Part shown: positions 44,950-54,996 of the stretch, piece after piece
Position numbering within the stretch: the stretch's first letter is position 1
How the letters are laid out: every line of letters begins with the position of its first letter
NCBI RefSeq assembly: GCF_023898315.1
Contig: NC_064614.1
Span: forward strand, 498,372,109 to 498,436,108
Direction of reading: 5' to 3'
From: Schistocerca nitens
Taxonomy: Eukaryota; Arthropoda; Insecta; Orthoptera; Acrididae
Length of the DNA: 64,000 nucleotides
The notes under the pieces: generated by a model
The model's database searches: none
What the model saw: only the letters and a program-made list of their open reading frames with translations
Told to the model about the DNA's origin: nothing
Program-made: the position numbers and the translations under genes

Positions 44950-45421
44950 CTTAGCAGACCTGTAGTGGTCGGGAGCTTTATAACCATGATGGTATACATT
45001 CACGTCGAAATTTGAAATTCCAACTATCATTTCATACATCACCGTTTCTAATCGTAGCTTCAGATAGTAATAGGTTTGGATTATTTAATGAAATTTCGTA
45101 TCAAAGACATAACACTGTTGTTTATGCATGCGAGCTACTGTGCAGTGTAATCTTTTTTTATTTAGAGTAGTTTTAAACTGTGTGAAGCAAATTGTTTAAA
45201 AGCAATATTAACGATTTAAGTAATATTCCCTGTGGCGCATCTTGTGGAGCGACATTTGTGACACCTTCAAGATGTGATACTCCGCGCCAGATTTAATAAT
45301 TCCAGAAGCAGTTCGTGAAATTAACCACAAGGCAGTGCGCCAGGAAGGCTGGGGCAGTTTAGAGCCCACGGCGGAATGAAATATCCCATCTAGTTCCCAT
45401 GTCATCTGCAAAGCAAACTGC

Positions 45422-45459
<38 letters not shown>

Positions 45460-45920
45460 GTAACAATCTTTTATTTTTTATTTTTTTTAAGCGTATTTAG
45501 ATATTTCGAGTTAGCCTGCTACTATTTTGTGACATCGTCAATTTACGTGCGAGTGAAATAGCTACTGTGTCCACCTTACATTTCCTATATTACAATCATG
45601 CGAACAGAAATTAATCATTTTTTAACTTTCAGCAGTATTTCAGGATCGATTCCCAATCAGCTATTTGCTTTGGAAGGAAGGCATCTCTAGTGTGCGCTGG
45701 TATCCGACAGTTTGGTTCACCCATACAGACCACTTGAGACAGCAGCCGACAGCCGAGAGCGGTGCGGCGAGCCCGCTGGCGTTTGCAGAATCACTCCGGT
45801 GTGTCCCGACTCTGGACAGACTGCGTGCGTGGCACGACAGAAGAAGTTCTTCAGATATGTTTATGCGGTTTGTGACAGTGTAAATACATGTTTCCTTATG
45901 TGATTAGAATGAAAAAACAT
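44950..45920. other. No gene recognised
   Basis: Only the CT microsatellite is clear. Confidence 0.5.
45424..45455. repeat. (CT)n microsatellite
   Basis: About 16 CT units. Confidence 0.95.
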
Positions 45921-46285
45921 CGCAACTGTTTAAATATCCCATATGTCACCTTATATCCCGTAAACTGTTTAAATAATCAATATTCCACATATTGTCTAAA
46001 TTGTTTAAGCGATATTCCGTACACTGCAATCGATTTCACGCCACATTCTCTACATAAATAAAATCACTATATTCCATACATAGCCTCATAACCCGTAAAT
46101 TGCTTAAATAAATAATATTTCATACATTGTCTATGATGTTTAAACGATATTCCATACATTGCAATCCACTTCCCACCAAATTCGTTACATAAATAAGTAA
46201 ACTATATTGTTTAAATTATATATTGTGAACAATATTCCACATATTGTCTAAATTGTTTGAACAATATTCCATATACTGCAATCAA

Positions 46286-46470
46286 AAATGGTTCAAATGG
46301 CTCCAAGCACTATGGGACTTAACATCTGAGCTCATCAGTCCCCTAGACTGAGAACCACTTAAACCTAACTAGCCTAAGGACATCACACACATCCATGCCC
46401 GAGGCAGGATTCGAACCTGCGACCATAGCAGCTGTGTGGTAACGGACTGAAGAGCCTAGAACCGCTCGGC
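46286..46470 (-). repeat. tRNA-Leu-like SINE (main family), minus strand
   Basis: Target duplication tatactgcaatcaa (46272-46285 and 46471-46484). Inserted in the minisatellite. The head is truncated or diverged (gctcggc). Confidence 0.93.
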
Positions 46471-46532
46471 TATACTGCAATCAATTTCCCACCAATTTCT
46501 TTAAATAAATAAACTATTTTCATACACAGTCT

Positions 46533-46890
46533 GCCAGACGGTGTGGCCAGGCGGTTCTAGGCGCTTCAATCTGGAACCGCGCGACCGCTACGGTCGGCGG
46601 GACTGCTACGGTCGCAGGTTCGAATCCTGCCTCGGGCATGGGTGTGTGTGATGTCCTTAGGTTAGTTAGGTTTAAGTAGTTCTAAGTTCTAGGGGACTTA
46701 TGACCTAAGATGTTGAGTCCCATAGTGCTCAGAGCCATTTGAACCATTTTCGCTACGGTCGCAGGTTCGAATCCTGCCTCGGGCATGGATGTGTGTGATG
46801 TCCTTAGGTTAGTTAGGTTTAAGTAGGTCTCATTCTAGGGGATTGATGACCTCAGATGTTAAGTCCCATAGTAATCAGAGCCATTTGAAC
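46533..46890 (+). repeat. Dimeric SINE inserted as one unit
   Basis: A first, nearly complete copy (46533 to about 46750) joins directly to a second, 5'-truncated copy (from about 46751, cgctacggtcgcaggttcg). One target duplication, catacacagtct, flanks the pair (46521-46532 and 46891-46902), and none lies between them. The first copy has a small internal duplication around ctacggtcg. Confidence 0.92.
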
Positions 46891-47105
46891 CATACACAGT
46901 CTTGTATCCCATTAATTGTTTAAATAAACAATATTCCACACATTGTTTAAACTGTTTAAACAATATTCCATACACTGTAATCGATTTCTCTCCAAATGGC
47001 CAGTCAACTTAGTCTTTTTCCCGCCAATTTCCGGGTGGGGGAGCGGAGGAGGAGGGCTAGTGGGTTTCCCAGAGGCGGAGGTTAATTAATTGATAAATTT
47101 AATTA

Positions 47106-47340
47106 CATAAAAATGCTGTGTGGCTAGTGCCTCCCGTCGGGTAGACCGTTCACCTGGTGCCAAGTCTTTCGAGTTGACACTACTTTGGCGACTTGCATGT
47201 CGATGTTGAAATGATGATGATAAGGACAACACAACACCCAGTCTCTGAGTGGAGAAAATCTCTGACACAGCCGGGAATTGAGCCCGGGCTGTTCGGTATG
47301 ACAGTCTATCACGCTGACCACTCAGCTACCAGAGATGGAC
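47106..47340 (-). repeat. tRNA-derived SINE (family 2), minus strand, complete
   Basis: In reverse complement: ctggtagctgagtggtcagc head, ctcaattcccgg box-B-like site, gtgttgtgttgtcc body and an A/T-rich tail. Flanked by ataaatttaatta (47093-47105 and 47341-47353). Confidence 0.93.
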
Positions 47341-47344
47341 ATAA

Positions 47345-47855
47345 ATTTAATTAATTATCAATCAAACTGATACCAAAAGTGTTCTTGTATCGGTGACGGG
47401 AGTTCCCAGAGGTATGGGGGAGGAGAAGGAGGAGGAAGGGGATGGGAGGGGGAACAATAGGTTAAGGATCTGTCAATCAAAAGGAAGGATTATCCCTATA
47501 GGGTCATAATCCTCTTATCAGAACAATAGGTTAAGGACTTGTCAATCAAAAGAGAACAGTACGTTTGTCCCTGAACGTATACATGGTTTCCCCATGAACG
47601 TATACTTGCCCCTGATGTAGGCAAGCCACACTAAAAAAATTGTACTTATGTCGGCCTTGCCCCCTTTTTCATAATATTACACATATGTCTATCAGGCAGC
47701 AGAAAGTACCAGCTCGCCAACAAACTGTTTTGCAGGTCTCAATTTGTGTGAGAATAGCACATATGCATTTTGTCGAGTAGATGATATGTAACATGCTTGG
47801 AGATTGTGAAAGTGTTGACTCGCTGGTTAAGTAGTTTTACATGCCTGCAGTTGCT
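47345..47855. other. No gene; short direct repeats
   Basis: A 31-bp direct repeat starting aacaataggttaagga lies at about 47452-47482 and 47522-47552. A purine-rich gaggaggaagg stretch precedes it. No coding signature. Confidence 0.6.
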
Positions 47856-47879
47856 GGTAATCTACATTTACATGATTAC

Positions 47880-48300
47880 TCTGCTGATCACTGCCACCTT
47901 CACAATAATTCTCTGTTACCCCGCTCTCTAACAATGCATGGAAAAAATAAACACCTACATTTTTCCGTGCGAGCTCTGATTTCCCTCATTTTATTATGAT
48001 GATCGTTTCTCTCTATGTAGGTCGGCGTCAACGAAATATTTTCGCATTTGGGGGAGAAAGTTAGTGGTCGAAATTTCGTGAGATGATCCCGCCGCAGCGA
48101 GAAACGCCTTTGTTTTAATGATGTCCACCCCAAATGCTGTATCATGTCTGTGACACTCTCTTCCCTATTTCTCGATAATACAAAACGTGCTGGTCTACTT
48201 TGGGCTTTCTTGATGTACTCTATTTCCTGAGAAGTCTTTGCAGCCTGCCACGCCTCGAGGCGACCTCCCGCTCGACCATGGTGAGGTGTCAACCTCAATG
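47880..48300 (-). pseudogene. LINE reverse transcriptase C-terminal (thumb) fragment
   Basis: The minus-strand frame (48298-47900) has IEYIKKAQSRPARFVLSRNR, SVTDMIQHLGWTSLKQRR and RRDHLTKF, the pattern after the catalytic domain of CR1/Jockey-type reverse transcriptases (IE.VQRRAARFV ... SVT.ML..L.W.SL..RR). The 3' flank has an acatttacatgatta repeat-like end. The fragment is open for 132 codons but lacks the catalytic part. Confidence 0.7.
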
Positions 48301-48836
48301 CGTGCAGTAACTGGGCGGGTCACCATGCGGACCGATCGGCGGACTGGCGGGTCGTGTTGGACGTCAGTTGGATCCCAACAGCCAGTGCACAACAGTGACG
48401 CTCATCCACTGCAGCCTCAAGCTGAGTACTTGAAGCCAACACAGCCTGGAGCTGAGAGTGAAGTGTCACTAACTCAGCTCGCATCCGCACACAGCCATCA
48501 CAATCCCTATCCATACTAAAGATAATCGAAAATTACACTACACAGGCAAACAAACGACAATCGACACGCGCTTGCGGAACTCTACTGTAGACATCGACAA
48601 AAGTGCAAGAAATGTGTCCAGTAAATTAGATTAAAATGCAGAGATTGAAATCTTAAACTATCAAAGCACACAGGTGAGACTAAATAATTCGTTCCTGGTT
48701 AGGAACTTGTAAAATGTCACAATATCGTTTACTTTCCAACACAAACGAAAACGCAAGAAATGTGTCTATTAAATATTTAATTAACACACAGAAATTCAAA
48801 AGCTAAACTACCAAATCACACAGATGAACTTATATA

Positions 48837-50258
48837 CACTCCTGGAAATTGAAATAAGAACACCGTGAATTCATTGTCCCAGGAAGGGGAAACGTTATTG
48901 ACACACTCCTGGGGTCAGATACATCACATGATCACACTGACAGAACCACAGGCACATAGACACAGGCAACAGAGCATGCACAATGTCGGCACTAGTACAG
49001 TGTATATCCACCTTTCGCAGCAATGCAGGCTGCTATTCTCCCATGGAGACGATCGTAGAGATGCTGGATGTAGTCCTGTGGAACGGCTTGCCATGCCATT
49101 TCCACCTGGCGCCTCAGTTGGACCAGCGTTCGTGCTGGACGTGCAGACCGCGTGAGACGACGCTTCATCCAGTCCCAAACATGCTCAATGGGGGACAGAT
49201 CCGGAGATCTTGCTGGCCAGGGTAGTTGACTTACACCTTCTAGAGCACGTTGGGTGGCACGGGATACATGCGGACGTGCATTGTCCTGTTGGAACAGCAA
49301 GTTCCCTTGCCGGTCTAGGAATGGTACAACGATGGGTTCGATGACGGTTTGGATGTACCGTGCACTATTCAGTGTCCCCTCGACGATCACCAGTGGTGTA
49401 CGGCCAGTGTAGGAGATCGCTCCCCACACCATGATGCCGGGTGTTGGCCCTGTGTGCCTCGGTCGTATGCAGTCCTGATTGTGGCGCTCACCTGCACGGC
49501 GCCAAACACGCATACGACCATCATTGGCACCAAGGCAGAAGCGACTCTCATCGCTGAAGACGACACGTCTCCATTCGTCCCTCCATTCACGCCTGTCGCG
49601 ACACCACTGGAGGCGGGCTGCACGATGTTGGGGCGTGAGCGGAAGACGGCCTAACGGTGTGCGGGACCGTAGCCCAGCTTCATGGAGACGGTTGCGAATG
49701 GTCCTCGCCGATACCCCAGGAGCAACAGTGTCCCTAATTTGCTGGGAAGTGGCGGTGCGGTCCCCTACGGCACTGCGTAGGATCCTACGGTCTTGGCGTG
49801 CATCCGTGCGTCGCTGCGGTCCGGTCCCAGGTCGACGGGCACGTGCACCTTCCGCCGACCACTGGCGACAACATCGATGTACTGTGGAGACCTCACGCCC
49901 CACGTGTTGAGCAATTCGGCGGTACGTCCACCCGGCCTCCCGCATGCCCACTATACGCCCTCGCTCAAAGTCCGTCAACTGCACATACGGTTCACGTCCA
50001 CGCTGTCGCGGCATGCTACCAGTGTTAAAGACTGCGATGGAGCTCCGTATGCCACGGCAAACTGGCTGACACTGACGGCGGCGGTGCACAAATGCTGCGC
50101 AGCTAGCGCCATTCGACGGCCAACACCGCGGTTCCTGGTGTGTCCGCTGTGCCGTGCGTGTGATCATTGCTTGTACAGCCCTCTCGCAGTGTCCGGAGCA
50201 AGTATGGTGGGTCTGACACACCGGTGTCAATGTGTTCTTTTTTCCATTTCCAGGAGTG
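48837..50258 (-). mobile_element. Intact Tc1-like transposon, family A copy 2 (1422 bp)
   Basis: Same length and ends as the copy at 23190-24611, in opposite orientation, between TA at 48835-48836 and TA at 50259-50260. Differences found: one base in the transposase gene and two in the 3' untranslated part, one of which changes AATAAAG to AATAACG. Confidence 0.95.
48992..50014 (-). CDS. Tc1-like transposase, family A copy 2, apparently intact
   Basis: 340 residues, identical to copy 1 except residue 117, where copy 2 has serine and copy 1 phenylalanine (LRSRTPLG against LRFRTPLG), at the border of the DNA-binding region and the catalytic domain. All three acidic catalytic residues (D155, D244, E277) are present. 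Start chosen at the ATG at 50014, as for copy 1; the open frame continues upstream to 50230. If expressed, it could act on both copies. Confidence 0.93.
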   Translation of the reverse strand: MPRQRGREPYVQLTDFERGRIVGMREAGWTYRRIAQHVGREVSTVHRCCRQWSAEGARARRPGTGPQRRTDARQDRRILRSAVGDRTATSQQIRDTVAPGVSARTIRNRLHEAGLRSRTPLGRLPLTPQHRAARLQWCRDRREWRDEWRRVVFSDESRFCLGANDGRMRVWRRAGERHNQDCIRPRHTGPTPGIMVWGAISYTGRTPLVIVEGTLNSARYIQTVIEPIVVPFLDRQGNLLFQQDNARPHVSRATQRALEGVSQLPWPARSPDLSPIEHVWDWMKRRLTRSARPARTLVQLRRQVEMAWQAVPQDYIQHLYDRLHGRIAACIAAKGGYTLY

Positions 50259-50264
50259 TAATTC

Positions 50265-51225
50265 GCCTCTGATTAGGAACTCGTAAAGTGTCGCAAAATC
50301 GATTGTTTCCCTGTTGCTGTCCTGTCTAGGCCAGAGATTGCTGCCTGACTCATCTGAAGGACTGCAAAATACCGAGGACTGACTTGAATGTTTGTGAATA
50401 TAACATCTGGTGTACCAAAAAGAAGATAAATAGACGCACAGTGCCGAAAGAAACATACATCGAAACAGCAAATGAAGTAATAGTTGGTTCTTCACTGAGG
50501 AATGCTGCTAATAAATATGGAACAAATTTCATGACGCTACAGTGATTCTGTCGAAAAACGAGAATGGATTCCACTAGTAATAATATTTATAATTACGCAC
50601 AATTCTACAATTCTATTAATAAAGAAACCATAATTTTGCATGAAGTAAATGTATATTAATTCTCTACTTTATTTGCATCATCCTCAACAAACACTGTGAA
50701 TCAGCATGTAAAGGAACTGAAAGGTTGCTTTCATTTGTGTCGTTCATTTCGCAGATTATTCTGCATGTTTGAAGTAAATAAACCCGTATAATGGTTAATT
50801 ATTCTTATTAGGTGATTAGAAAGAGAGATACATGATGATTAAACACGTTTGAAATAATACGGGCTTTGGTAATGATAATATTTAGTTGCATGCTGTAGGT
50901 GCAAGCAAAGAAAAATTTGCCAGTGGGGGCGAGGAGTGGTCGGGCGCAGCCGGGGAGGCGAAGGCCGGCGAGCGCCGGAAGAGCGTTGTGCAGGGGCCGG
51001 GGGTCCCAGGGGATGCGGCCACTGACCTGAAAGCATCAAAAGGAACGCCGCTGGGTGCCAGGTGAGAGAGAGAGGGGAAATGTCGAGCAGACAGAGCGCG
51101 TCCAACGTACGCGCTGGCGCCGCCCGGTCGCGCGCTGTTTTAGCGGCAAATGGGCTGAGCTCTGATTGGGCAGTTCATAAGAAAGTGCGGGAAATGCTGA
51201 GGGTCAACGCCCGCTGTTTGGACAG
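50265..51225. other. No gene recognised; GC-rich near 50.93-51.13 kb
   Basis: A GC-rich patch contrasts with the AT-rich surroundings, but no frame in it shows a known domain. Confidence 0.5.
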
Positions 51226-51239
51226 AGAAATTTTTGGAT

Positions 51240-51532
51240 GTTGTTGTTGTTGTGGTTTTCAGTCCTGAGACTAGTTTGATGCAGCTCTCTATGCTAATCT
51301 ATCCTGTGCAAGCTTCTTCATCTCCCAGTACCTATTGCAACCTACATCCTTCTGAATCTGCTTAGTGTATTCATCTCTTGGTCTCCCTCTACGATTTTCA
51401 CCCTCCACGCTGCCCTCCAATGCTAAATTTGTAATCCCTTGATGCCTCAGGACATATCCTACCAACCGATCCCTTCTTCTAGTCCGGTTGTGCCACAAAC
51501 GTCTCATCTTCCCAATCCTATTCAATACCTCC
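51240..51532 (-). pseudogene. RTE LINE fragment, 3' half, split by the gypsy element
   Basis: Minus-strand RRRDRLVGYVLRHQGITNLALEG and RRGRPRDEYTKQIQKDV match the 32.5-kb copy, ending in the 3' ctgaaaaccacaacaacaac tail. Its other half is at 61066-61494. A 7-bp repeat agaaatt outside both halves (51226-51232 and 61495-61501) is the likely target duplication of the LINE. Confidence 0.9.
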
Positions 51533-52238
51533 TATAAAGGCACATTTGCATGCCGAGCGTGAGTTTCCGCGGAAACGCGAAATATTAATTAAATAAATAA
51601 TCAGTGACTAATAAATAAAGCCTATGGCACACAACTGCAGCGCTGTGTCGCTGATAAAGACAAAAGAATAATTACGTTACTCTTATGTTTGATTAAGAGA
51701 GGAGAGAGCTCAGGTAGAAGTGGTGCGAGAAGCACGTATTTTATTTTATTGTCTGGCACACCGCCATATTTTCATGTTATAGAAGAATACTGCGAGTTGC
51801 AACCACACTAGGCACTCGATTCTGTAATGAATTTATATTTATAAAAGTAAGTAGGATTATGAACTGTAGGCTATTTCATTGAATATATCTGATTTAACTA
51901 ACTGTGTAACTTTTTATGTTTAGTAGACAATCACCTCTGTACGACGTATTGGCATGGCTGGCAAATCATTGTAATATTGAGATTAGATCATGAGTCCGTA
52001 CCTACCGCAGCAGTCTTTGGAAACGATTTAATTACGAAGTCCGATTATTTCAGTTTTCTTTCACGGTCAACTACGAGTTACATTGCCTTTTCCAAATAGC
52101 CATTGTCAAGCGTCTGATACCGAATAATTAAACGTCCACGTTCCAGATAAGCAAATACCAATTACAACCAATCATCATACATACAGAATAATTAATCATT
52201 AATATTTTATTCCAAATTTTATTTCTATTTATTTTATA
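51533..52238 (+). repeat. 5' LTR of the gypsy element
   Basis: 706 bp, starting tataaaggcac and ending ctatttattttata. The uninterrupted target in the RTE copy at 32.4 kb fixes both ends, which are therefore TA...TA and not TG...CA. A taataaataaagcc stretch near 51611 may serve as polyadenylation signal. Confidence 0.93.
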
Positions 52239-52239
52239 T

Positions 52240-52257
52240 TGGCGACCGTGACAGGAC
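52240..52257 (+). promoter_or_regulatory. Primer-binding site (tRNA-Arg)
   Basis: tggcgaccgtgacaggac starts two bases after the 5' LTR. It is complementary to the 3' end of an insect tRNA-Arg(UCG), as recalled from Drosophila, including CCA. Confidence 0.85.
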
Positions 52258-52777
52258 TTGTTATTTTGTCATTTGTTACATTGTTCTTTTTGTTTCATGT
52301 CAAAAATCAACTTTCTGGACCTGGACGTGAATGTATGAGAGATAATGAAAATCTGAAGATATTTTCCAATTCTAAAGTTTTGCCGGAAGACGCAATGAAG
52401 CTTCCAGCAAAATAAGGTAAGACGCAGCATCTTTGCATTAGCAGGCTTGACCAGACGTATAATTCAGTGTATTAGCTTTTCAGTAAATTCTGTAGTGTTT
52501 CTTTCGCGCATAACAGTTTTCAGTAACAAATTTCATTCTTAGCACTTTTTCCTAAACAATAACGTATCCAACAATACCAATACACGAGTGTACAATATGG
52601 CCGACTTCTGTACGATATGATGTAACATGGCCAGCAGCCATTACCAATAATCTCAAATTCAGTTTATATTTTTAAATTAACGGGACAGCCATTGTTGCTA
52701 CGAGCGATTCATGCTCAACTGCATTTCATTTTAAAATCAGTGTCAAATATTTTCTTGAAACATAAATCACGTGTGGC

Positions 52778-54982
52778 ATGGTAATGACTAGAAATCAATA
52801 CGCAAAAATGGAACAGCAAAGACGTACTATTCAGACACAATCCGACTCGGACGAGAGACAAATGTTAGAAAATGACTTTACGACAGCAACCGGTAGTGAC
52901 GATTTATCAAACATTGACGCAAGTGTTGACGGAAATTTTGACAATAGACCGTCCACCACAAAAATTTCAAAGTCTCAGTCAGAGCCCATGTTAATGCATG
53001 ACGTCACGTCTAATGACGCGGCGGGGGCACAGACGTTGCAAACGGTAAACATTGCCGACATGTTACAAATGATAATGAAACAGAACGCCGAAAACATGGC
53101 AACCTTACAGACACAAAATGACGAAATTAAATCTGACCTCATAGCACTCAAGACGAGTAATGACACTTTATGTAAACGTGTGGAACTTATAGACGCCACA
53201 CTGACCAAACAGATGACTGAACTCAGTACTAAATTTTCCCAGCTTAATACGACACAAGAAAAGACTACAACTGACGTAGCACTTTTACAGACACAAGTAA
53301 AAAATCTTAATGTCACGTGTGAAGTTCTTACTGAACAAATTCAAACATATCCTTCAGTACACGACAACCTTGAAAAACGAATTACTGACGTACAGAATAA
53401 ATTTGACAATGTTGAACAACACCTGACTGACATCTTACAATCTGATGCTACAGCTCATTTTCAAAACATTAATAAAGAATTTCATGATTGGGTAGTGAAC
53501 AAAGACAAACATTTTGATAGATGCCTACGTGAAAATTTACCAACAATTGTGCACGACTCCGTAGCGCAATACATTACTAATAACAAACAGCTGATCAGTG
53601 ACGCAGTACAATCCGTCACTGGACCAATGACACAATTCACCGATCGACCACAGTCTGAATGTAACGAAAATATCAGTCAAAATGTACAGTTCAGGAACCA
53701 ATATACATTCGAGTATGACACACACATACCGCACACGACAAACACACAAGAACAAAACACACCACGACTACAACACATACCACGAGGTGCAAACACAAAC
53801 ACAAGCTATTATCATGGTAAACCACGGCAACATTATTGTAATTACTCGCCAGCTGAACATAGCAGTAATTACAGTGGAATAAATCCATATCACAATGCGA
53901 AGGAAGAAGAAAGCTTAATGAAACACAGGCAATTTCAGGTTTTTATCCCAGAAAAACGAACCATTCATCCGGTGATTTTTCTTAAATCTTTTAGTAACGC
54001 ATTTCCACGCACTTGGAGTGACCGGAAAAAGATTTCATATATTGTCGGTTACATCCAAGGCGATGCAGCTGTCTGGGCATACAGTCAAGCTGACGTATGT
54101 ACCACGTACAGTGAGTTTGAGCGTGCTTTTCTGAACAAATTCTGTTCGCAATCCGTCCAGGAGCGACTCAGAAGACAAATCCTAGAACCTGAAACTTTTA
54201 ACAGTAAAAATGGCAACTTACGCAGATATTTTGAAAAATACTTGAACATGGGACACTTTTTAGACGAACCAGTCGCAACACGCGATATACTCCGTGCGTT
54301 GAAGGCCAAATTGCCTTTCAACATTAAAGAAAAACTCCTACATATCCCGGATGACGATTCAGATTATTTTTTAACAGCTTTAGATTCGGTTGACATGTTA
54401 CTTGAAGATCAGCGCTTCGCGCGGCAAAACAGCAGCCACAATGTTTACACTTGTGGAATGCAAAACATGCAGGCTTGCCAACTCAATTCTGGCGCGCCCA
54501 CAGTTGGATACGCGGTACAACAAAAACAGCAAACTCACATGCCGTCTCAATACGGAAATCAAAATCAACACGCGTATTCCAATACAAACAATAGTTACAA
54601 CAGTAATAACACTTCATGCGGCAATCCATACAAAAGGCACCGCGGTAATAACTACAACGGTAACAACGGATACATAGGCAACAACAAAAACACAAACAGA
54701 AACAGAAATAATAATAACTACGAGCCAAGACAGCGTCAAGCCTGGACTCGTAACGATCAGTACTTTCATTCAAACACTGCTTTACCACAGCAGCCACCAG
54801 GACAAAATTGGAGCATACCTTATGACCGACAGGTAAGTTATAATGCGCAACAGCAACAACAACCGCAAAAGTTTGGAGATCACAATAGGCAATATCCGAA
54901 TGTGAATATAATAGAAATGACACCTGACACACAACCTCAATCTGTGTCAGTACCTAGTACAAATGCTAATCCAACAAACTAG
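52778..54982 (+). CDS. gag: gag polyprotein of the gypsy element
   Basis: 734 residues, uninterrupted. Structural protein that would form cytoplasmic particles and package the RNA. Residues 85-270 are rich in heptad-like leucine/threonine patterns and probably coiled. Residues about 386-560 contain the retrotransposon capsid domain (HPVIFLKSFSNAFPRTW, GDAAVWAYSQAD, FERAFLNKFCSQSVQERLR, LRRYFEKYL). The C-terminal 170 residues are rich in asparagine, glutamine and tyrosine. I see no CCHC zinc knuckle; RNA binding may rely on the basic, asparagine-rich tail. A second ATG two codons downstream (52784) could also be the start. The stop lies inside a 13-base overlap with the pol frame. Confidence 0.9.
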   Translation: MVMTRNQYAKMEQQRRTIQTQSDSDERQMLENDFTTATGSDDLSNIDASVDGNFDNRPSTTKISKSQSEPMLMHDVTSNDAAGAQTLQTVNIADMLQMIMKQNAENMATLQTQNDEIKSDLIALKTSNDTLCKRVELIDATLTKQMTELSTKFSQLNTTQEKTTTDVALLQTQVKNLNVTCEVLTEQIQTYPSVHDNLEKRITDVQNKFDNVEQHLTDILQSDATAHFQNINKEFHDWVVNKDKHFDRCLRENLPTIVHDSVAQYITNNKQLISDAVQSVTGPMTQFTDRPQSECNENISQNVQFRNQYTFEYDTHIPHTTNTQEQNTPRLQHIPRGANTNTSYYHGKPRQHYCNYSPAEHSSNYSGINPYHNAKEEESLMKHRQFQVFIPEKRTIHPVIFLKSFSNAFPRTWSDRKKISYIVGYIQGDAAVWAYSQADVCTTYSEFERAFLNKFCSQSVQERLRRQILEPETFNSKNGNLRRYFEKYLNMGHFLDEPVATRDILRALKAKLPFNIKEKLLHIPDDDSDYFLTALDSVDMLLEDQRFARQNSSHNVYTCGMQNMQACQLNSGAPTVGYAVQQKQQTHMPSQYGNQNQHAYSNTNNSYNSNNTSCGNPYKRHRGNNYNGNNGYIGNNKNTNRNRNNNNYEPRQRQAWTRNDQYFHSNTALPQQPPGQNWSIPYDRQVSYNAQQQQQPQKFGDHNRQYPNVNIIEMTPDTQPQSVSVPSTNANPTN

Positions 54983-54996
54983 AAACAGTCACTTCT

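Larger units (their letters stand above)
45925..46990. repeat. 135-bp minisatellite array carrying SINE insertions
   Basis: The words cccgtaaattgtttaaata, caatattccacatattgtct and tactgcaatcaatttccc recur with a period near 135 bp (for example the cccg words at about 45957 and 46092). A complete SINE (46286-46470) and a dimeric SINE (46533-46890) interrupt it; without them about three and a half units remain. Confidence 0.75.
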
